The notes under the pieces are model-generated. The model did not search any database. It was not told the DNA's origin and saw only the letters and a program-made list of their open reading frames with translations. A stretch of DNA of 64,000 nt from Echinococcus granulosus (Eukaryota; Platyhelminthes; Cestoda; Cyclophyllidea; Taeniidae): positions 355,069-419,068 of the forward strand of contig NW_020170392.1 of the NCBI RefSeq assembly GCF_000524195.1. The letters run 5' to 3'. Below are positions 20,218-39,262 of this stretch, piece by piece (position 1 is the first letter of the stretch; each line of letters starts with the position of its first letter). Both the position numbers and the translations under genes were made by a program.

Positions 20218-23033
20218 CTAGAGTTGCTGGCTGGGATTCGGGTCGGTACTGTTGAGGATACATATCTCAATCTGGACGAGAGGGAAAGATAAAAAACAGT
20301 TTAGACGCGCATCAGACATCAGCGTCGGCAGCGGGGCCCACCGAACTTACCACTCGCAGACCCCGTTCCGCTGGGTCGATCATGAGTAGGCCGTGGGGCA
20401 TAAATATCTGGTCGTTGAGCTGGATCACGCGATAGGCGATCTTGTCTAGCATCTGAAGGCAGATAACATTAAGCGATTCTTTGTCCTGTCTAGTAATAAT
20501 AATTGATAAACAGTAAAAGTGTCCCCGTCTACAGCATTCTATAGGCCGGGAGGAAGCCTAAATAGGGATCCGGATTCCATGCCTTTGTCTATGAGCTAAG
20601 CTGGCAAGACCCAGGTGCGTGGACTCGAACATAGCTGTGCAAACAGCACCCAGGGAGGCGCGTGCACAAATGTTTGTTCCTGCTAGAGGGAGTAGGGACA
20701 CTTGGAAGGGTTATAGCTGTCACAAAGGTCACCTTTCAATGAATGTCCTAGTGGGTTATAATTGGCGAGGACAAACAGGCGTAAGCGCAGATATGACTTA
20801 GAAGTGTTGGTAGAGTAAAATCCATGCGTAACATATGAACGATACGTCGAGGAACGTCTGAATGGTGATGGGTCTTGAGATAGTCAAAATAGCCTGTGAA
20901 GGGTAGGAGAAATTAATCTACTAAATTTTACGGACAAAAAACCTCGAGTAATCACTAACAGACCGGACATTCTCCTCAATCAAGGCAGCTAGAGGCGCAT
21001 TTACCGATACTCGATATTGGCATTGCTCTACAGGGCTACAGTGCTTAACACTGAAAACACCAAATAATTTTAAGACGAATTTTCCTTATTTCGCCCCTAG
21101 TTAACGAAAGCATAAAATTGGGATGTTGTCTAGCAGCAAATCGGTCTGCATTTACAGGAACCAGAAAAAAGCATCCCCAGTGGAGGTAACGCGCGGAAGC
21201 ATACATCACAGAGCAGTTTCCAGGCCGTACCTTTCACCCAACGTGTTTAATAAACCAATGATAGATTATTAAATGAGATCATTGAGTAGCTAGACATTCG
21301 TGGCTATCACACATTCTGTATCAAAGAGACACAGGCTTTCTAATGAGGTCAAATGATGTTTGGTTTAACCGCACGTATCAAGGCTTTGGCAACCCTCCAC
21401 GATTCAGCCCCTGCGCCCTTCTGAATATCGGCAATAAGGCTACTTCCGAATGCGAATGCCTGATACTGGTCGTAAGGATTGCTTTCGCGTTACCATCCAC
21501 TAACACAACTTAAATGTATGAGTTCATATAAGAAGCTATGTTGGCGATGGGATGACTGTGTGGACACACTCTTTCATAATGTGTAGGCATGCAGAGAAAG
21601 AGGAGGTAAGCTGTGAGACAGCCGGTAAGGTTCTCGCAAACCACGCCCGGAGTTAAGGCCTCGGCTTTGTCAAACATTGCATTCAAATCTGATATGGCCT
21701 TCGCGAACTCCTCCGGTGGAATCTAAAGCACAGATAAAATGTGTCGTTGAATATTCTGCGTTAAAGCATATTTCATTGTCTTTACCAAGAAGTTGGACTG
21801 TTAGGGTGGTTCTTTCATTCGTTTATGGTGTAGCATAATGTTACCCGCATTGCACGGGATATTCACTCTCCAAGGCTTCAGTTTCCAATTCCTCTGGCAA
21901 GAAGGTCTGCTCGTTCCTTGGATTCATAACCCCTATAATCACCCCGGAGATCGAAAAAGTTCAACCGAACTAACCTTACAATTTTTAACAACTGGAGCAG
22001 CAAATATAACGGTCAGCTAATGCACAACAAATTTAAGGTCATTGTTGCTGATATGGTAAATCCATCAATGTAGTTTGTGCAAAATAAGATTTGATCTATT
22101 TTTCGTCATTTCGAATGAACGAGTTTTTCCTTTACCATTTCGTTCAGCTGAAGGATTGTTGCATAAATCCAATCAGAATTCATGGAGCTGCAATGAATTG
22201 CACCAGCTAGATCTGAATTTACTGAAAACTATCGGTTTTGGGACTACGTTTAAACACATCATCTGACTGCTCCGACCACTACAACCAACACTTGAGCATA
22301 AAATGCTGTATTCACTGCATAAAACAGCAAACTGAATCTCATTTACAAAAGGCTAACTCCAACCACATTTCTCTCTCGAAGCTCGCTCATCTAGTGCACG
22401 TATAACCTCTCTGAATACTCACATTTACCACATAGCCAAACACTTTCCTACAGTCTAGTACGTTTTAGAATATGGGAACAAACCACATGAATAGTTATTT
22501 TAGGGAATCAAAAAGGTCACCGCTGAAGAAAACTTCATACCACGCTTGCACAACACCAGCCTTTGCTGATGGTTTTAGCTATCTGTCTTACAATGCGACA
22601 CCCTACACTGAACTTATTATGAAGAATAACGCAATTTTGCACCCAATTTCTTCACAGATTTCGCAATATAGTTAGGGGACAGTAGGTAACCAAATAAAAA
22701 GCATTCACTACCCGAAATACATGTTTAACTTCCTAGAGATACAGAAAATTGAGAAAGTCAGGCCCACTGGTTTCCAAGTGTAAGTTTCCCGTAAATGGCA
22801 CTGTAGGTGTAAACATTTACGGAAAATTGACATCCAACTCAAGACAAAAGTTTACAAAAAAGGATAAGTCCACGAAATGTACTAGCCTTGCCCGTCAGCC
22901 GTTCAGGAAGGGCAGTCTGGAATCTGACGGCGGTCCCCTCCGTGAAATCGCGCTGAACAAAGACGCGCTGGAGGTTGGCCATTGAAGCCTGCTGAAGCAG
23001 GGCCTCCGGATTGTAGGTTGGTGTCGACGCCAT
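20218..23033 (-). CDS. GOLGA7: GOLGA7/ERF4-like palmitoyltransferase complex subunit
   Basis: Golgin subfamily A member 7 (GCP16) is the non-catalytic partner of the DHHC9 palmitoyltransferase and acts on Golgi membranes on Ras-type substrates (family knowledge). Four exons: 22887-23033, 21570-21722, 20351-20452, 20218-20271, summing to 456 nt, 151 residues against 137 in human. Conserved blocks: RVFVQRDFTEGTAVRFQT in exon 1, EEFAKAISDLNAMFDKAE and GCLTAYLLFLCMPTHYER in exon 2, QIFMPHGLLMIDPAERGLRV in exon 3, and a short IEICIL tail. The start is the ATG at 23033. It has an N-terminal extension of about 20 residues relative to human. The cysteine-containing hydrophobic block in exon 2 fits the family's lipid-modified region. 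Frame continuity between exons 1 and 2 requires a GC donor (AAG then GCTAGT) because the nearby GT breaks the frame. It lies 281 bp downstream of the ACAT stop on the same strand. Confidence 0.9.
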
Positions 23034-23313
23034 TATGCTGCCCTCTTTCCACACTTCCTCATTAACCTAGACGAACGAGTCAATGGAAGTCAATCGAACC
23101 CATTTATTATGTTACTCAGGCAACAGCATTTGACATCTAAAACTGCAATCAGGTTATTTGGCTTGTGGTGAAATCCAAGATAAGCTTTGGGAAGCGTGAT
23201 TTGCAAATATATGGATGCATGCGCACATTTGGGTAGAAGAAGATGGAATTTCAAAAAGCTACCTTTTATTCCAGATAGGAGAGGATGTGGAGCATAGATA
23301 CAAATAGGGTCAT

Positions 23314-30673
<7,360 letters not shown>

Positions 30674-30952
30674 TTCGAGTAAATAACCCCTAGTCACACC
30701 TTAAATAAATGAACAGGTGGGTTTGATGGGAAATTACACTATCAATCGCCACACTATGCTAAAGTACAACAAAATAGACAATAGAGATGGAAATACACAA
30801 AAAGATCTGAATGTGTTCGATTTGTCTAAGCATCAAAATGAAAACAATCACAAGAGGAAGATACTCAAGCACGCAGAAAATTTCAAGCAACTAGCAAGCA
30901 TGTGTTTATTTCTACAAAAATAATGCAAACTTGGTTGACGATGAAAGGAGAA

Positions 30953-33665
30953 CTAATGAAATACTTGGTTATGTCGTCTCTTCCGCAAATATTCCACAAG
31001 AAGAGGGTGAGAGGAAAGTCCCTGGAGGTCATTTTGAGAATGAGAGGAAAAGGCTTCGGTTTCCTCTTCCTCCGCCTCCTCTTCCTTTACCACTGTCATG
31101 GAAAAAATGCTCTCGAGATCGGCGTGCTGAGGGCATCGGGTTGTGGCAGTCCACGCAATCACCGGTTCCGTACAATCCTTGTTGGGTCCACCACAACACT
31201 TACGGAAGAGGAACTGGCCAAAAGGAGAGTCATAACAACGAATACTCTTTTAATAATATAGCTTTTTACGCTAACATGTAATGCACTGAGATATTTGATT
31301 AAAGAATTTCTCTAAGTAAATTTTCCCTACCGAGGCATTGTAGTCGAATTTGAAGAGGTGTCTTTGAAAACTTTGTACCGTAGACGCTATGATTAAAACG
31401 GATTGTTGTGTTCAGGTGGCGAATATATTTAACAAACGAAGTGAGACAACAAAGCATAGATGCGTTTGCTTTGGTTTATGAATGCTAAATCCTGGCAAAC
31501 TACCGAGGTCGCAACGAATAGTGTGTTTAATTTAAGGGCGGTTAAGTCATAAACGTGAAACTTTGATTGAAAGCGATACCAATGCATTCGTGACATCCAC
31601 TAGCGGTATTAACAAAGGTTCCGTCACTGTCGACAGTACTGAAGGAGGGCGGCGACTTCATAAATATCGGAGTGGAATGAAATATCAACACAGAGAACAG
31701 CTACGTGCTTATGGATAAATTAGTTGACACGCATCATTTTGGAGACCAGTAGGTCACGGTACTTCCGTTGTGACTACTAATATGGTGCTGGCGGCGGACA
31801 CGTCAGTCAACAAACGGGGAGAACAACTCCATAGGACAAATCCTAGAAAGTAAACAACATTCAGGTTAAACTAGTAGAATTATACTGTATTTACTACTTC
31901 TTTCAGCCCAAACGTATTCAAGTTGTCCAAATGACAACGGAAATTCCTACGAGCACCTAAAAGGTACATTAATAAAAATTAGGCTTCAAAGCACTAAAAT
32001 TCACCTGAGGTGGAAACTGAACGTCACTAAACGAAGCAACACCATCAGTCGTCGAACGCGCTTTTGTAGATGTCGACTTTCGCGACGGAGGCTTCTGTGG
32101 TTTGCCAGGGGCACACGGCGCGGCAGGCGCCGACACCGATGTCGAAACCGAAGGGCCCTCTCCATCACCTCCCGCCTCAGTATCCCTGAGGGGAATAGTG
32201 GTAGAGGTGGAAGCAGTGGCGGCACTAGAGGGCTGAGGGGGCGGCGGCGTGTCCTCAGAGAGCACCAAGTGGGCCGCGCAGTAGGGTAGTAAGGGCACAC
32301 ATGGCCGACTACATCGATGCTCCCAAGTGGTAGTGGTTGGGTCGCGGTACTTGCAGGATTGTTGACCTCCGCCCGAACGCTGCCATGGAGCCAGTTGAGT
32401 AGACATGATGGCAAATTTCGATACTGCTGCCGCTCGCTTTGCATTTTCCACCTAAATAGGCAGAGAGAAACCACTAGAGTTCAGAACCAGTGGGCGCCCA
32501 TGTACACCACGGCATCTATGGTAATGCAATGAGTGTTGAAAACCAATACAGGCCACATGAGCGCAATTCAACGTTCCTTAGCATGTGCATATTTACAGTG
32601 ACGAGGTGAATGCGCATGTGTGGTTAAGTGAAGATTGTAAACTCACCCTACTAGAGTGGCGACCGAAGCGTCGGAGTGCACGTAGCTCAGCCGATCTATG
32701 ACTAGCTAAAAGTAGGAGGGTTTAATCAGACCAACTCATTCAAGCCACTGGGAAGAGACACGAAAATAAGTGTTATGCGCTAGCAGCTTCAGTACAGTAT
32801 CTTATTCACAATATGACAACACAATACCATAATGACAATGATTAAAAGGCTCACAAGTGTTCCAAACAGCATGTGACTCGACTTCTGATACAAGTGCAGT
32901 AGAGCCCTGACCAGGCCAACCTTGACTTTAAGTTCCAAACTCTTCTGCGAGCATTTATTAGGGCTGTGTCTAGACGCGTTTTTTTTTCATAAAACCTGCC
33001 GAGAACTTGGACACAATAAAACACTAGTTATAGAGGTACAGGTGCGGTTAAAATCTCGAACAGTGGTGTTAAATCAAACCCGGATTATGCGTATAGAAAG
33101 CGGATTAACAGAGCACTGACTGGAAGGGGTGGAATGTTTTGAGTCAGCAGACAAATCCCCAGGAGGCGTTGCTTTGTTGACAACACCAGCACTGGCGGCT
33201 TCCACCGAACCGGAGAAATTTAATTGGGCCTTGGCTTCGACAACCTCTCTCACGTAGTTTTCCACCATAGTCTCGCGTAAAAAGGTCATGGCTTTGCCAC
33301 AGAGTCGGATGTAGGCGGACCATCGATCAATTGCTTGCTCGATCACTTCTTCCCTCGTAAAAATGCCAGCACGTCTGTGGAAAACACCGAAACGAGTACA
33401 ACTATACATACATGAAAACAAATGAGACTCGGTTTGGATGACGGTACTAAGGATAGGGACGCATCCAAAGTTCTTTAAAGTAGACAAATTAGAAGTATAC
33501 AATTTCAAATGAGTACTTCAAATATTGAGTTCCGTTAGTGTGTTCAGAGAATTGATGGTCATCGTTATTTGAAAGAGAGGATGTTCCCGAATCCGAAGAA
33601 AAGCTGTCAGACGAGACGCTATCACCGTCGGATGACCATGAATCTATACAATCTTGTTCACTCAT
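30953..33665 (-). CDS. KANSL2: KANSL2-like NSL complex subunit (C3Hc3H zinc-binding), N-terminally short
   Basis: KANSL2 is a subunit of the nuclear NSL histone acetyltransferase complex (MOF/KAT8). Five exons: 33517-33669 (coding from 33665), 33121-33374, 32647-32705, 32005-32451, 30953-31213. From the ATG at 33665 the coding sum is 1170 nt, 389 residues. Matches by order: an acidic serine stretch (CIDSWSSDGDS), RAGIFTREEVIEQAI (human HAGVYTAEEV), SAELRALRRFGRH, then the second C3Hc3H module with RCSRPCVPLLPYCAAHL, QFLFRKCCGGPNKDC and TRCPQHADLE. A Pro/Ser/Thr-rich insert of about 80 residues splits the zinc module between its two cysteine halves. The first C3Hc3H module of the human protein was not found upstream; either exons above 33669 were missed or the worm protein is short. 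An acceptor (CTTATAG) sits 4 nt before the ATG. The ACAT ATG lies 280 bp beyond its stop. Confidence 0.78.
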
Positions 33666-33669
33666 TCCC

Positions 33670-34830
33670 CTATAAGTTTAAGTACCGTATATGTAACCAA
33701 ACATCTGTCAACTTTACTGACAAGGATACACCATCATTTATGAAGCCATACGAAAAATCACATAAAGGAATGAACCCTAACAAGCAATTGCTTGAAGTTA
33801 GAAGCAAAGAAGTGTGAAAATACGCTTGGTAAAAAGCACAAAACAGTAAAGATATATAAAGATAACGTATGCTCATGTTAACGCATGCGTACATTGCATA
33901 CACTAAATGTGCAAGTAAGGGTTAAAGACATGTAATTGTTTTGGAAAAAAAGACGCTTCAACCAGTGACTTGTTACACGAAATACTTGACCAAATTTTAG
34001 GCCAATACACTCAAATATGGCACCATAAAACAAAAAAGTTGATGATGAAAAATCGATAACGACAAAATACAGGTAATCCCTTACACTTACCACATCGTTA
34101 TACTTGATAAGCAAGCAACGCAGTTTAAGAGAACTTAAACATCAGCCAGCAATACATTAACCAATCTTTGCCATTATTTCCTTTCAATTTGTTAACAGCA
34201 AGAATGTCATCTCAAAGGGATACGATGGAAGAATGATGGAGCATTAACTGGTGGGAAAATATGAGGTCACACTCAAATAGTAGTGCAAGTAGAGCCAGAG
34301 GTTTAAATAAACACGAGACAGACCACAAAATATAAAACAGAAAACACACCTGCAGGGCCTCTACTACAAAAACGTCTTGAGAACAATGCACCAAGCAGAG
34401 CCACACAAGCCACACACACGAGCCAATCACTTCTTAGAGTTTACTGCAAAAAGGACATTAAAAAATGGTTGAGTGTAAATGTCTCCAAAAGTACTCCCAT
34501 TCAAGCTGTAATACTGTTCGTCACGTTCAGCGCAGAGTTAAAATTCCTTGCAGTTGCAAAAATGAATCAAATATCATATAAATAGCCTCTTTTACTGGGA
34601 GTAAACATCCTGTAGCAGTTCAAGACAATAAATGCCAAAAACATCACCGTCTCACTAAATGTTTTAAAAATTTAAAGTTTTTTGTAGTCCAACTATTAGG
34701 CACACAAGCTTGTGCACAATTGCCAAATAACCGGTCCTATGTTTAATAGGGGCATGATTAGGTCTCAAAACAATCAGTCAGAACACATATGTAGCACTCA
34801 AAGACTTTTCTGAAGACAAAAGAAAGCATA
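33670..34830. other. AT-rich stretch upstream of KANSL2, no gene recognised
   Basis: I searched both strands for the missing first C3Hc3H module of KANSL2 and found none. A candidate minus exon near 34372-34450 has a good acceptor and donor but carries stops in every frame from the acceptor. Short frames here have no recognisable homology. Confidence 0.4.
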
Positions 34831-34834
34831 AAAA

Positions 34835-35245
34835 TCGGGCAGAATAGATATATTTAGCACGAAAATGTTATTTGGGCTACTGGCGTGGCTCAAAGACCAG
34901 CCTCCCTGGCGTGGTACAAAGGCCAATTCAAATGTGGCTCCTTGCCAATACGGAGAGATGAGCAACCATCGTATTACGCAGCTCCACTCTTCTTTTGAGC
35001 GTCGTATATGGCGCTACCCTTGGTCAACCTCCTGCGTCAGCCATCACAACGTAGTCGGTGCTCTAAAGAAGTATCCGCGATCCTACCATGCCAGTCACCA
35101 AATTTTCATGCATCTGAGGCAACGCTTGACCTTAACGTCACTGATCTCTCTTTACGATCTAACCGAATCTGGAGTTTCGTCCGGCTAATAAACTTGATTC
35201 AGAAACGGTGAAAATATGCTGGCCGTTATACGCGTCCATGAATAG
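34835..35245 (+). mobile_element. copy 1 of dispersed TRIM/LTR-like repeat (5' portion, truncated)
   Basis: It starts with the family's terminal block (cgggcagaata near 34836, then gggctactggcgtgg) and continues into the internal block containing gccagtcaccaaattttca and ctggagtttcgtcc (near 35170). The same blocks occur in order in the copies at 58.4-59.5 kb and, diverged, at 51.2, 52.8, 55.2 and 62 kb. The 3' half seen in other copies is absent. It lies between the KANSL2 and V-ATPase C genes. Boundaries are approximate because no target-site duplication could be fixed by eye. Confidence 0.65.
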
Positions 35246-35888
35246 ATGTACAAACACTGGCCTTGAAGCAGATCTGTGTGAGGAAGGACAGGATTAATAA
35301 AGGTCCATGGAGGAAGTCTGTAATAAAAATCCCAGATGCTTTACGTCTGGTGTCGCTTTAGTTGGTAACAGCTTTCTGTAGAATAAAAAGCTGTGGCAGT
35401 TTTTAAAGGAAGACATTAATTTAAGCCTTTTTTATTTAACTTCATAACCAATTTTCTTATCCATGGCATATGCGTTTCTTCCGCTGCGCCTAGGTTATTT
35501 ACCCAGTAGTAAAAACCGGATATAGCTCCTTTGAGATCTTGCTCAACTTACGCTGGCACCAAAGCAGCAGTCAGAGACCTCCTTAGAGACAAGAGAATAT
35601 ATAATAATTAGTCAGAACATTCATATTCGGCTTACAGATGTTAATGGGCCACTGGCTTCGACTGAATACCAGCTCACCCGGTGAGGTACAGTGGCCGAGA
35701 CAAAGTGGATTTTCACCGAAATAAACCGTTAAACACACCATCAACGCATTTTGCTTTAGACAGCATAAATATTGCTAATGTTTTGGAGAGCAGTTTGCTA
35801 ATAATGCATCCTATGGTTTATGTGACTGCTTGTGTTGGCGTTCTTTATGAATGGCTAGTGAAGCCTTTTTTTGTCGGTGAGGTCAATT

Positions 35889-37822
35889 ATGTCAGATTTT
35901 TTAATAATATCGGTTCCTGCGGAAGGAGACCATACTAAGACTTATAGAGACCTTACTGCTGGTCTTTCAAAATATCCGGTTGCCCAATCTATCACCGAAT
36001 TTTCAGTTCCTTTGAATTTAAAGGTATGTGGTTTGCCCCTCTTGCAATTTTAGGTGGGAACTTTGGATGGTTTAGTTGGAATTTCCGATGAATTGGCAAA
36101 AATGGACGCTTACGCTGAGAAGTAAGCATTCTTTTACCTCATTTTTTTAATTGACTGCTGTTGGTTTGGTAATTTTGGTAGTTGCCTAAAGTGGCGTACT
36201 AATGATAGCGTTGGTTGTAGTTGCTGACGATAGCTTGCTGCATGATTAGAAGGCTGTGTGATATCGCTTGTATATTTGCTACGTGTTTGACCGAAGATCC
36301 TCTTATTTAGTTTAGGAGCCAAAAATTGCCGTTGTTTTTCAGCGTTACTCGGAAAATTGCTCAGTATATGGGCGATATATTGGAGGAGCAGCGACACAAA
36401 CTTGAGGATAATCTACTCGTTAACGGATGTATCTTCCCCCATTCCCAACCTTTACTTTTCCCGTTCGTTAGCTTCTCCTAGTCTCTATATTAGCAAGTTT
36501 CAATGGGATACAGCTAAGTACCCAATAAAACAAACACTCCAGGCTCTTCACGACATCCTCTCGGAGGTAATACTTTAATTTATCATCTTATTTGTCATTT
36601 TCAAGAATCTTTCTCGACTTGAGGCTGATCTGAGGACCCGATCAACAAATTACAACAATATTAAGGGTGCATTGCATGCTCTGGAGAAGAAACAAACGTA
36701 AGTTTCTACAAAGACTGCATGACTACTTAACTTCTGCAGTGGTAGTCTGCTAACCAGAAACCTTGCCGAAATTGTGAAGAAACAGCAATTCGTTTTGGGA
36801 TCCGAATATCTTATAACAGTGGCTGTTGTAGTTCCGAGGTATTTTGTGTGTGCCGAAAATTTTTACAATTGTATTAGAACAGCTTACAAGGAATGGGAAG
36901 CCACGTATGAGAGTCTGGTAGATATGGTGGTGCCAAGATCCACGGAGTAAGTGGTGCTTTTGGTTTGTTTTTTTTCCCAAGATTAATCTTCGAGGATCAG
37001 GATAACGGATTGTGGACTGTGACCCTGTTTCAGAAGATGCTTAATGATTTCACTCTGCGCGCACGCGAGAAGAGGTATTAATCGCTCCTAACAATTGCAT
37101 TTATCCAAGGTTTATCGTCCGAGATTTCGTTTACGACGAGAAGGCGATAGAGGAGAGTAAGAATATGTTTTCCAAGCTTGAAGCTGACAAAAAGAAGCAA
37201 TTCGTGAGTTGAAGTTTCCTTGCTGGGTCGATTATTATCAAGGACTGGTTAATTTCCAAGGTCTTTGCGTTATTTTTAGCCTCCTCTCTTCCGGTGGCTT
37301 AGAGTCAATTTTGGCGAAGCTTTTTCTGTCATGACGCACATCAAAGCCCTCCGAATTTTTGTCGAGTCTGTACTCAGGTAGGCGACATACCTAAAGATGG
37401 CCTGCTCACTGTCCTTTGCCACACATGCTTGGTAGTCTTTACTTGCTGCTGATAATTTCAGATGTGAATCACACTATGCAGTATTTACAATCTATAAGGA
37501 ACGGATTTTGGTTAAGGACTGGTTCTTACTATAGATATGGTCTGCCCGTCGATTTCGAGGCCATACTTATTGTACCCAATCGAAAGAACTACAAACGGCT
37601 ACGTGAGGTTCTTCACAACATGTATGAGCACTTGGACAACCTATCTCTGAGCAGCACAACTGACGTAAGTTTGTCGGGAACACTAACGTTTGCAACAACG
37701 GCCGGACTGATTTTTGCAATGTTTCCCTTCAGGAAGAAATTGTTGGTGCTGGGATGAGCCACGGGGAATACTACCCCTACGTTTCCATAAGTGTCGAGAC
37801 AAATTTTGTGGACACGCGCTAG
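35889..37822 (+). CDS. ATP6V1C1: V-type proton ATPase subunit C
   Basis: Subunit C of the V1 sector, which links the peripheral stator to V0 and controls reversible V1-V0 assembly. Twelve exons: 35889-36023, 36054-36121, 36343-36428, 36472-36566, 36606-36697, 36740-36838, 36878-36946, 36982-37074, 37110-37203, 37280-37377, 37535-37664, 37733-37822. The sum is 1149 nt, 382 residues, the same length as human ATP6V1C1. Conserved blocks: [132 protein letters not shown] and GEYYPYVSI. The ATG at 35889 gives MSDFLIISV, matching the family start. Seven introns are 30-43 nt (1, 3-8); intron 1 is 30 nt with an in-frame stop. The gene is the only plus-strand one in a minus-strand neighbourhood. Confidence 0.96.
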
Positions 37823-38547
37823 ATATGGCAATTGGGTATGAAAAAGAACTCTGCGTGTGATCCATGGGGCATTGAATCCCCTTATTTGGTGCATAATAAT
37901 CTAAACACTTCGTTGTTCTACTTTGCTTTACTCCACCGAATTGATTTGTTTCCGTCAGCACCCGAATGCACCTCTGCTGTTGTTTGTTGCTCTCAAATCG
38001 GTGATATTTTGAGTGTTTTAGAGAAATGACCTGCCTATTCTTCCCTTGCGGCGAATATCTGTTCGGGCCACTTTGAGTCTGAGCATTTTCTCCCCTTTTT
38101 AAACAGTGAAGCATTAAAATAATGGAAATAAATTTGTGATGACACGTTATCCAGTACGCAACAGTCAACACAGCAGCAGCGCCACGGTTGAGTGTGGTAA
38201 GATAAGAGTAATGATTGAGAAACAGGGGGCCCCGACATTGCTTGGGAGGCAATAAAGTAGTGGACGTTGCTATGGATTAAGGAACTGCCGGCACGGATGT
38301 CAGGAAAAGTGTGCCGAGTGGAGGGGCTTGACATCGTGTAAGAAATATCATAGAGCCTCAGCTCAGCACGACTTGACTTTACACGTGAGAATAGTTGCCA
38401 TGGCGGGTGGCGAGCATCACGTCGCGGTGTTGTGCCTGTGGAACAGCCTAGAGTGACGAGATTTCTCGTGAAAGTAGTAGGCGCCGACAGATCACGAGCA
38501 CCATAGTATGGTGATAGGATGTTTATTAGGAAAGCATTTGACTGCTA
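37823..38547. other. intergenic 3' region after V-ATPase C
   Basis: Contains the V-ATPase C 3' end and the end of a possible minus-strand unit at 38548. A minus frame at 38035-38334 encodes a cysteine/serine-rich peptide without recognisable homology and is left uncalled. Confidence 0.4.
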
Positions 38548-38812
38548 TCAGCGCTTTAATGGTGGTCGTTCATCAGCACGACAGTCTTCGTAATTTTCCA
38601 GCGCATGGAGCACCTGATCCTGGGCAATTGACACACAAATACCAAGGAACGGCATAGGAAGATGCACTTTTCTATAGTCAACGATGGGGAAACCGCTCAT
38701 GGACGTTCGGGAATTTGAAGAGTTGGCGCCCGTTGTGTACCGAGCCATCTGTCCCATTTTGGACAGCACAGAAAAGCTGGAAGCCCCGTCCCGAGAATGA
38801 AGACTGGAACTT
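38548..38812 (-). CDS. possible terminal coding exon of an unidentified minus-strand gene
   Basis: An open frame of about 88 codons ends in a stop at 38548 and is preceded by a plausible acceptor (GTTCCAG near 38813). It contains FSVLSKMGQMARYTTG, SGFPIVDYRKVHLPMPFLG and LHALENYEDCRADERPPLKR. I do not recognise the family. A second possible exon just upstream (about 38875-38985, beginning after GGTTAG and reading SPPTTIRITAFKLSNGAG) has a GTGAAA donor, but joining it to this frame gives a phase mismatch; the phase-compatible join reads a different, shorter frame. With only about 450 bp before the HTRA stop at 39263, the gene would be very small, or this would be an alternative 3' exon of HTRA. 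Low confidence. Confidence 0.3.
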
Positions 38813-39262
38813 TCTGGATCTTACAAATTTTATCTGACTAAACTGAGGCCCATTATTTCACCCCAGGGTCAAAATGGGTACTAAAGCAGCCGAAGCATGC
38901 GGGTCCAGCACCGTTAGACAGCTTGAAAGCAGTGATGCGAATTGTCGTAGGGGGGCTCAGCCGTACCAGTAAGCTAACCATTACCTGGCTAAGTATGTAA
39001 ATGAGGCGAAGCCGTTAATATTGGCTATTGCTTTTATCAAGTCCCGATTCGAATTGAACAGCCCTCGTAGCGATCAATTTTACTAAGGGAAATGTCGGAA
39101 ACTCGATCAAAGCAATACCGTGACAAGCAATATGACCTGGTACTTGAGTCCCAAAAGCAGGGCTTTATCAAAGCATATCTACTGACAGAAAAATTGCGTA
39201 ATTTAAGAGGAGTAACCGTCCATTTGGGAGTAGGGATGTCGACAGCGTTGAGATTTCCTCAC

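Noticed and set aside
34372..34450. Candidate KANSL2 exon with a fine acceptor and donor
   Set aside because: All three frames from the acceptor hit a stop; its apparent similarity to a C-x-x-H pattern is within a TG repeat.
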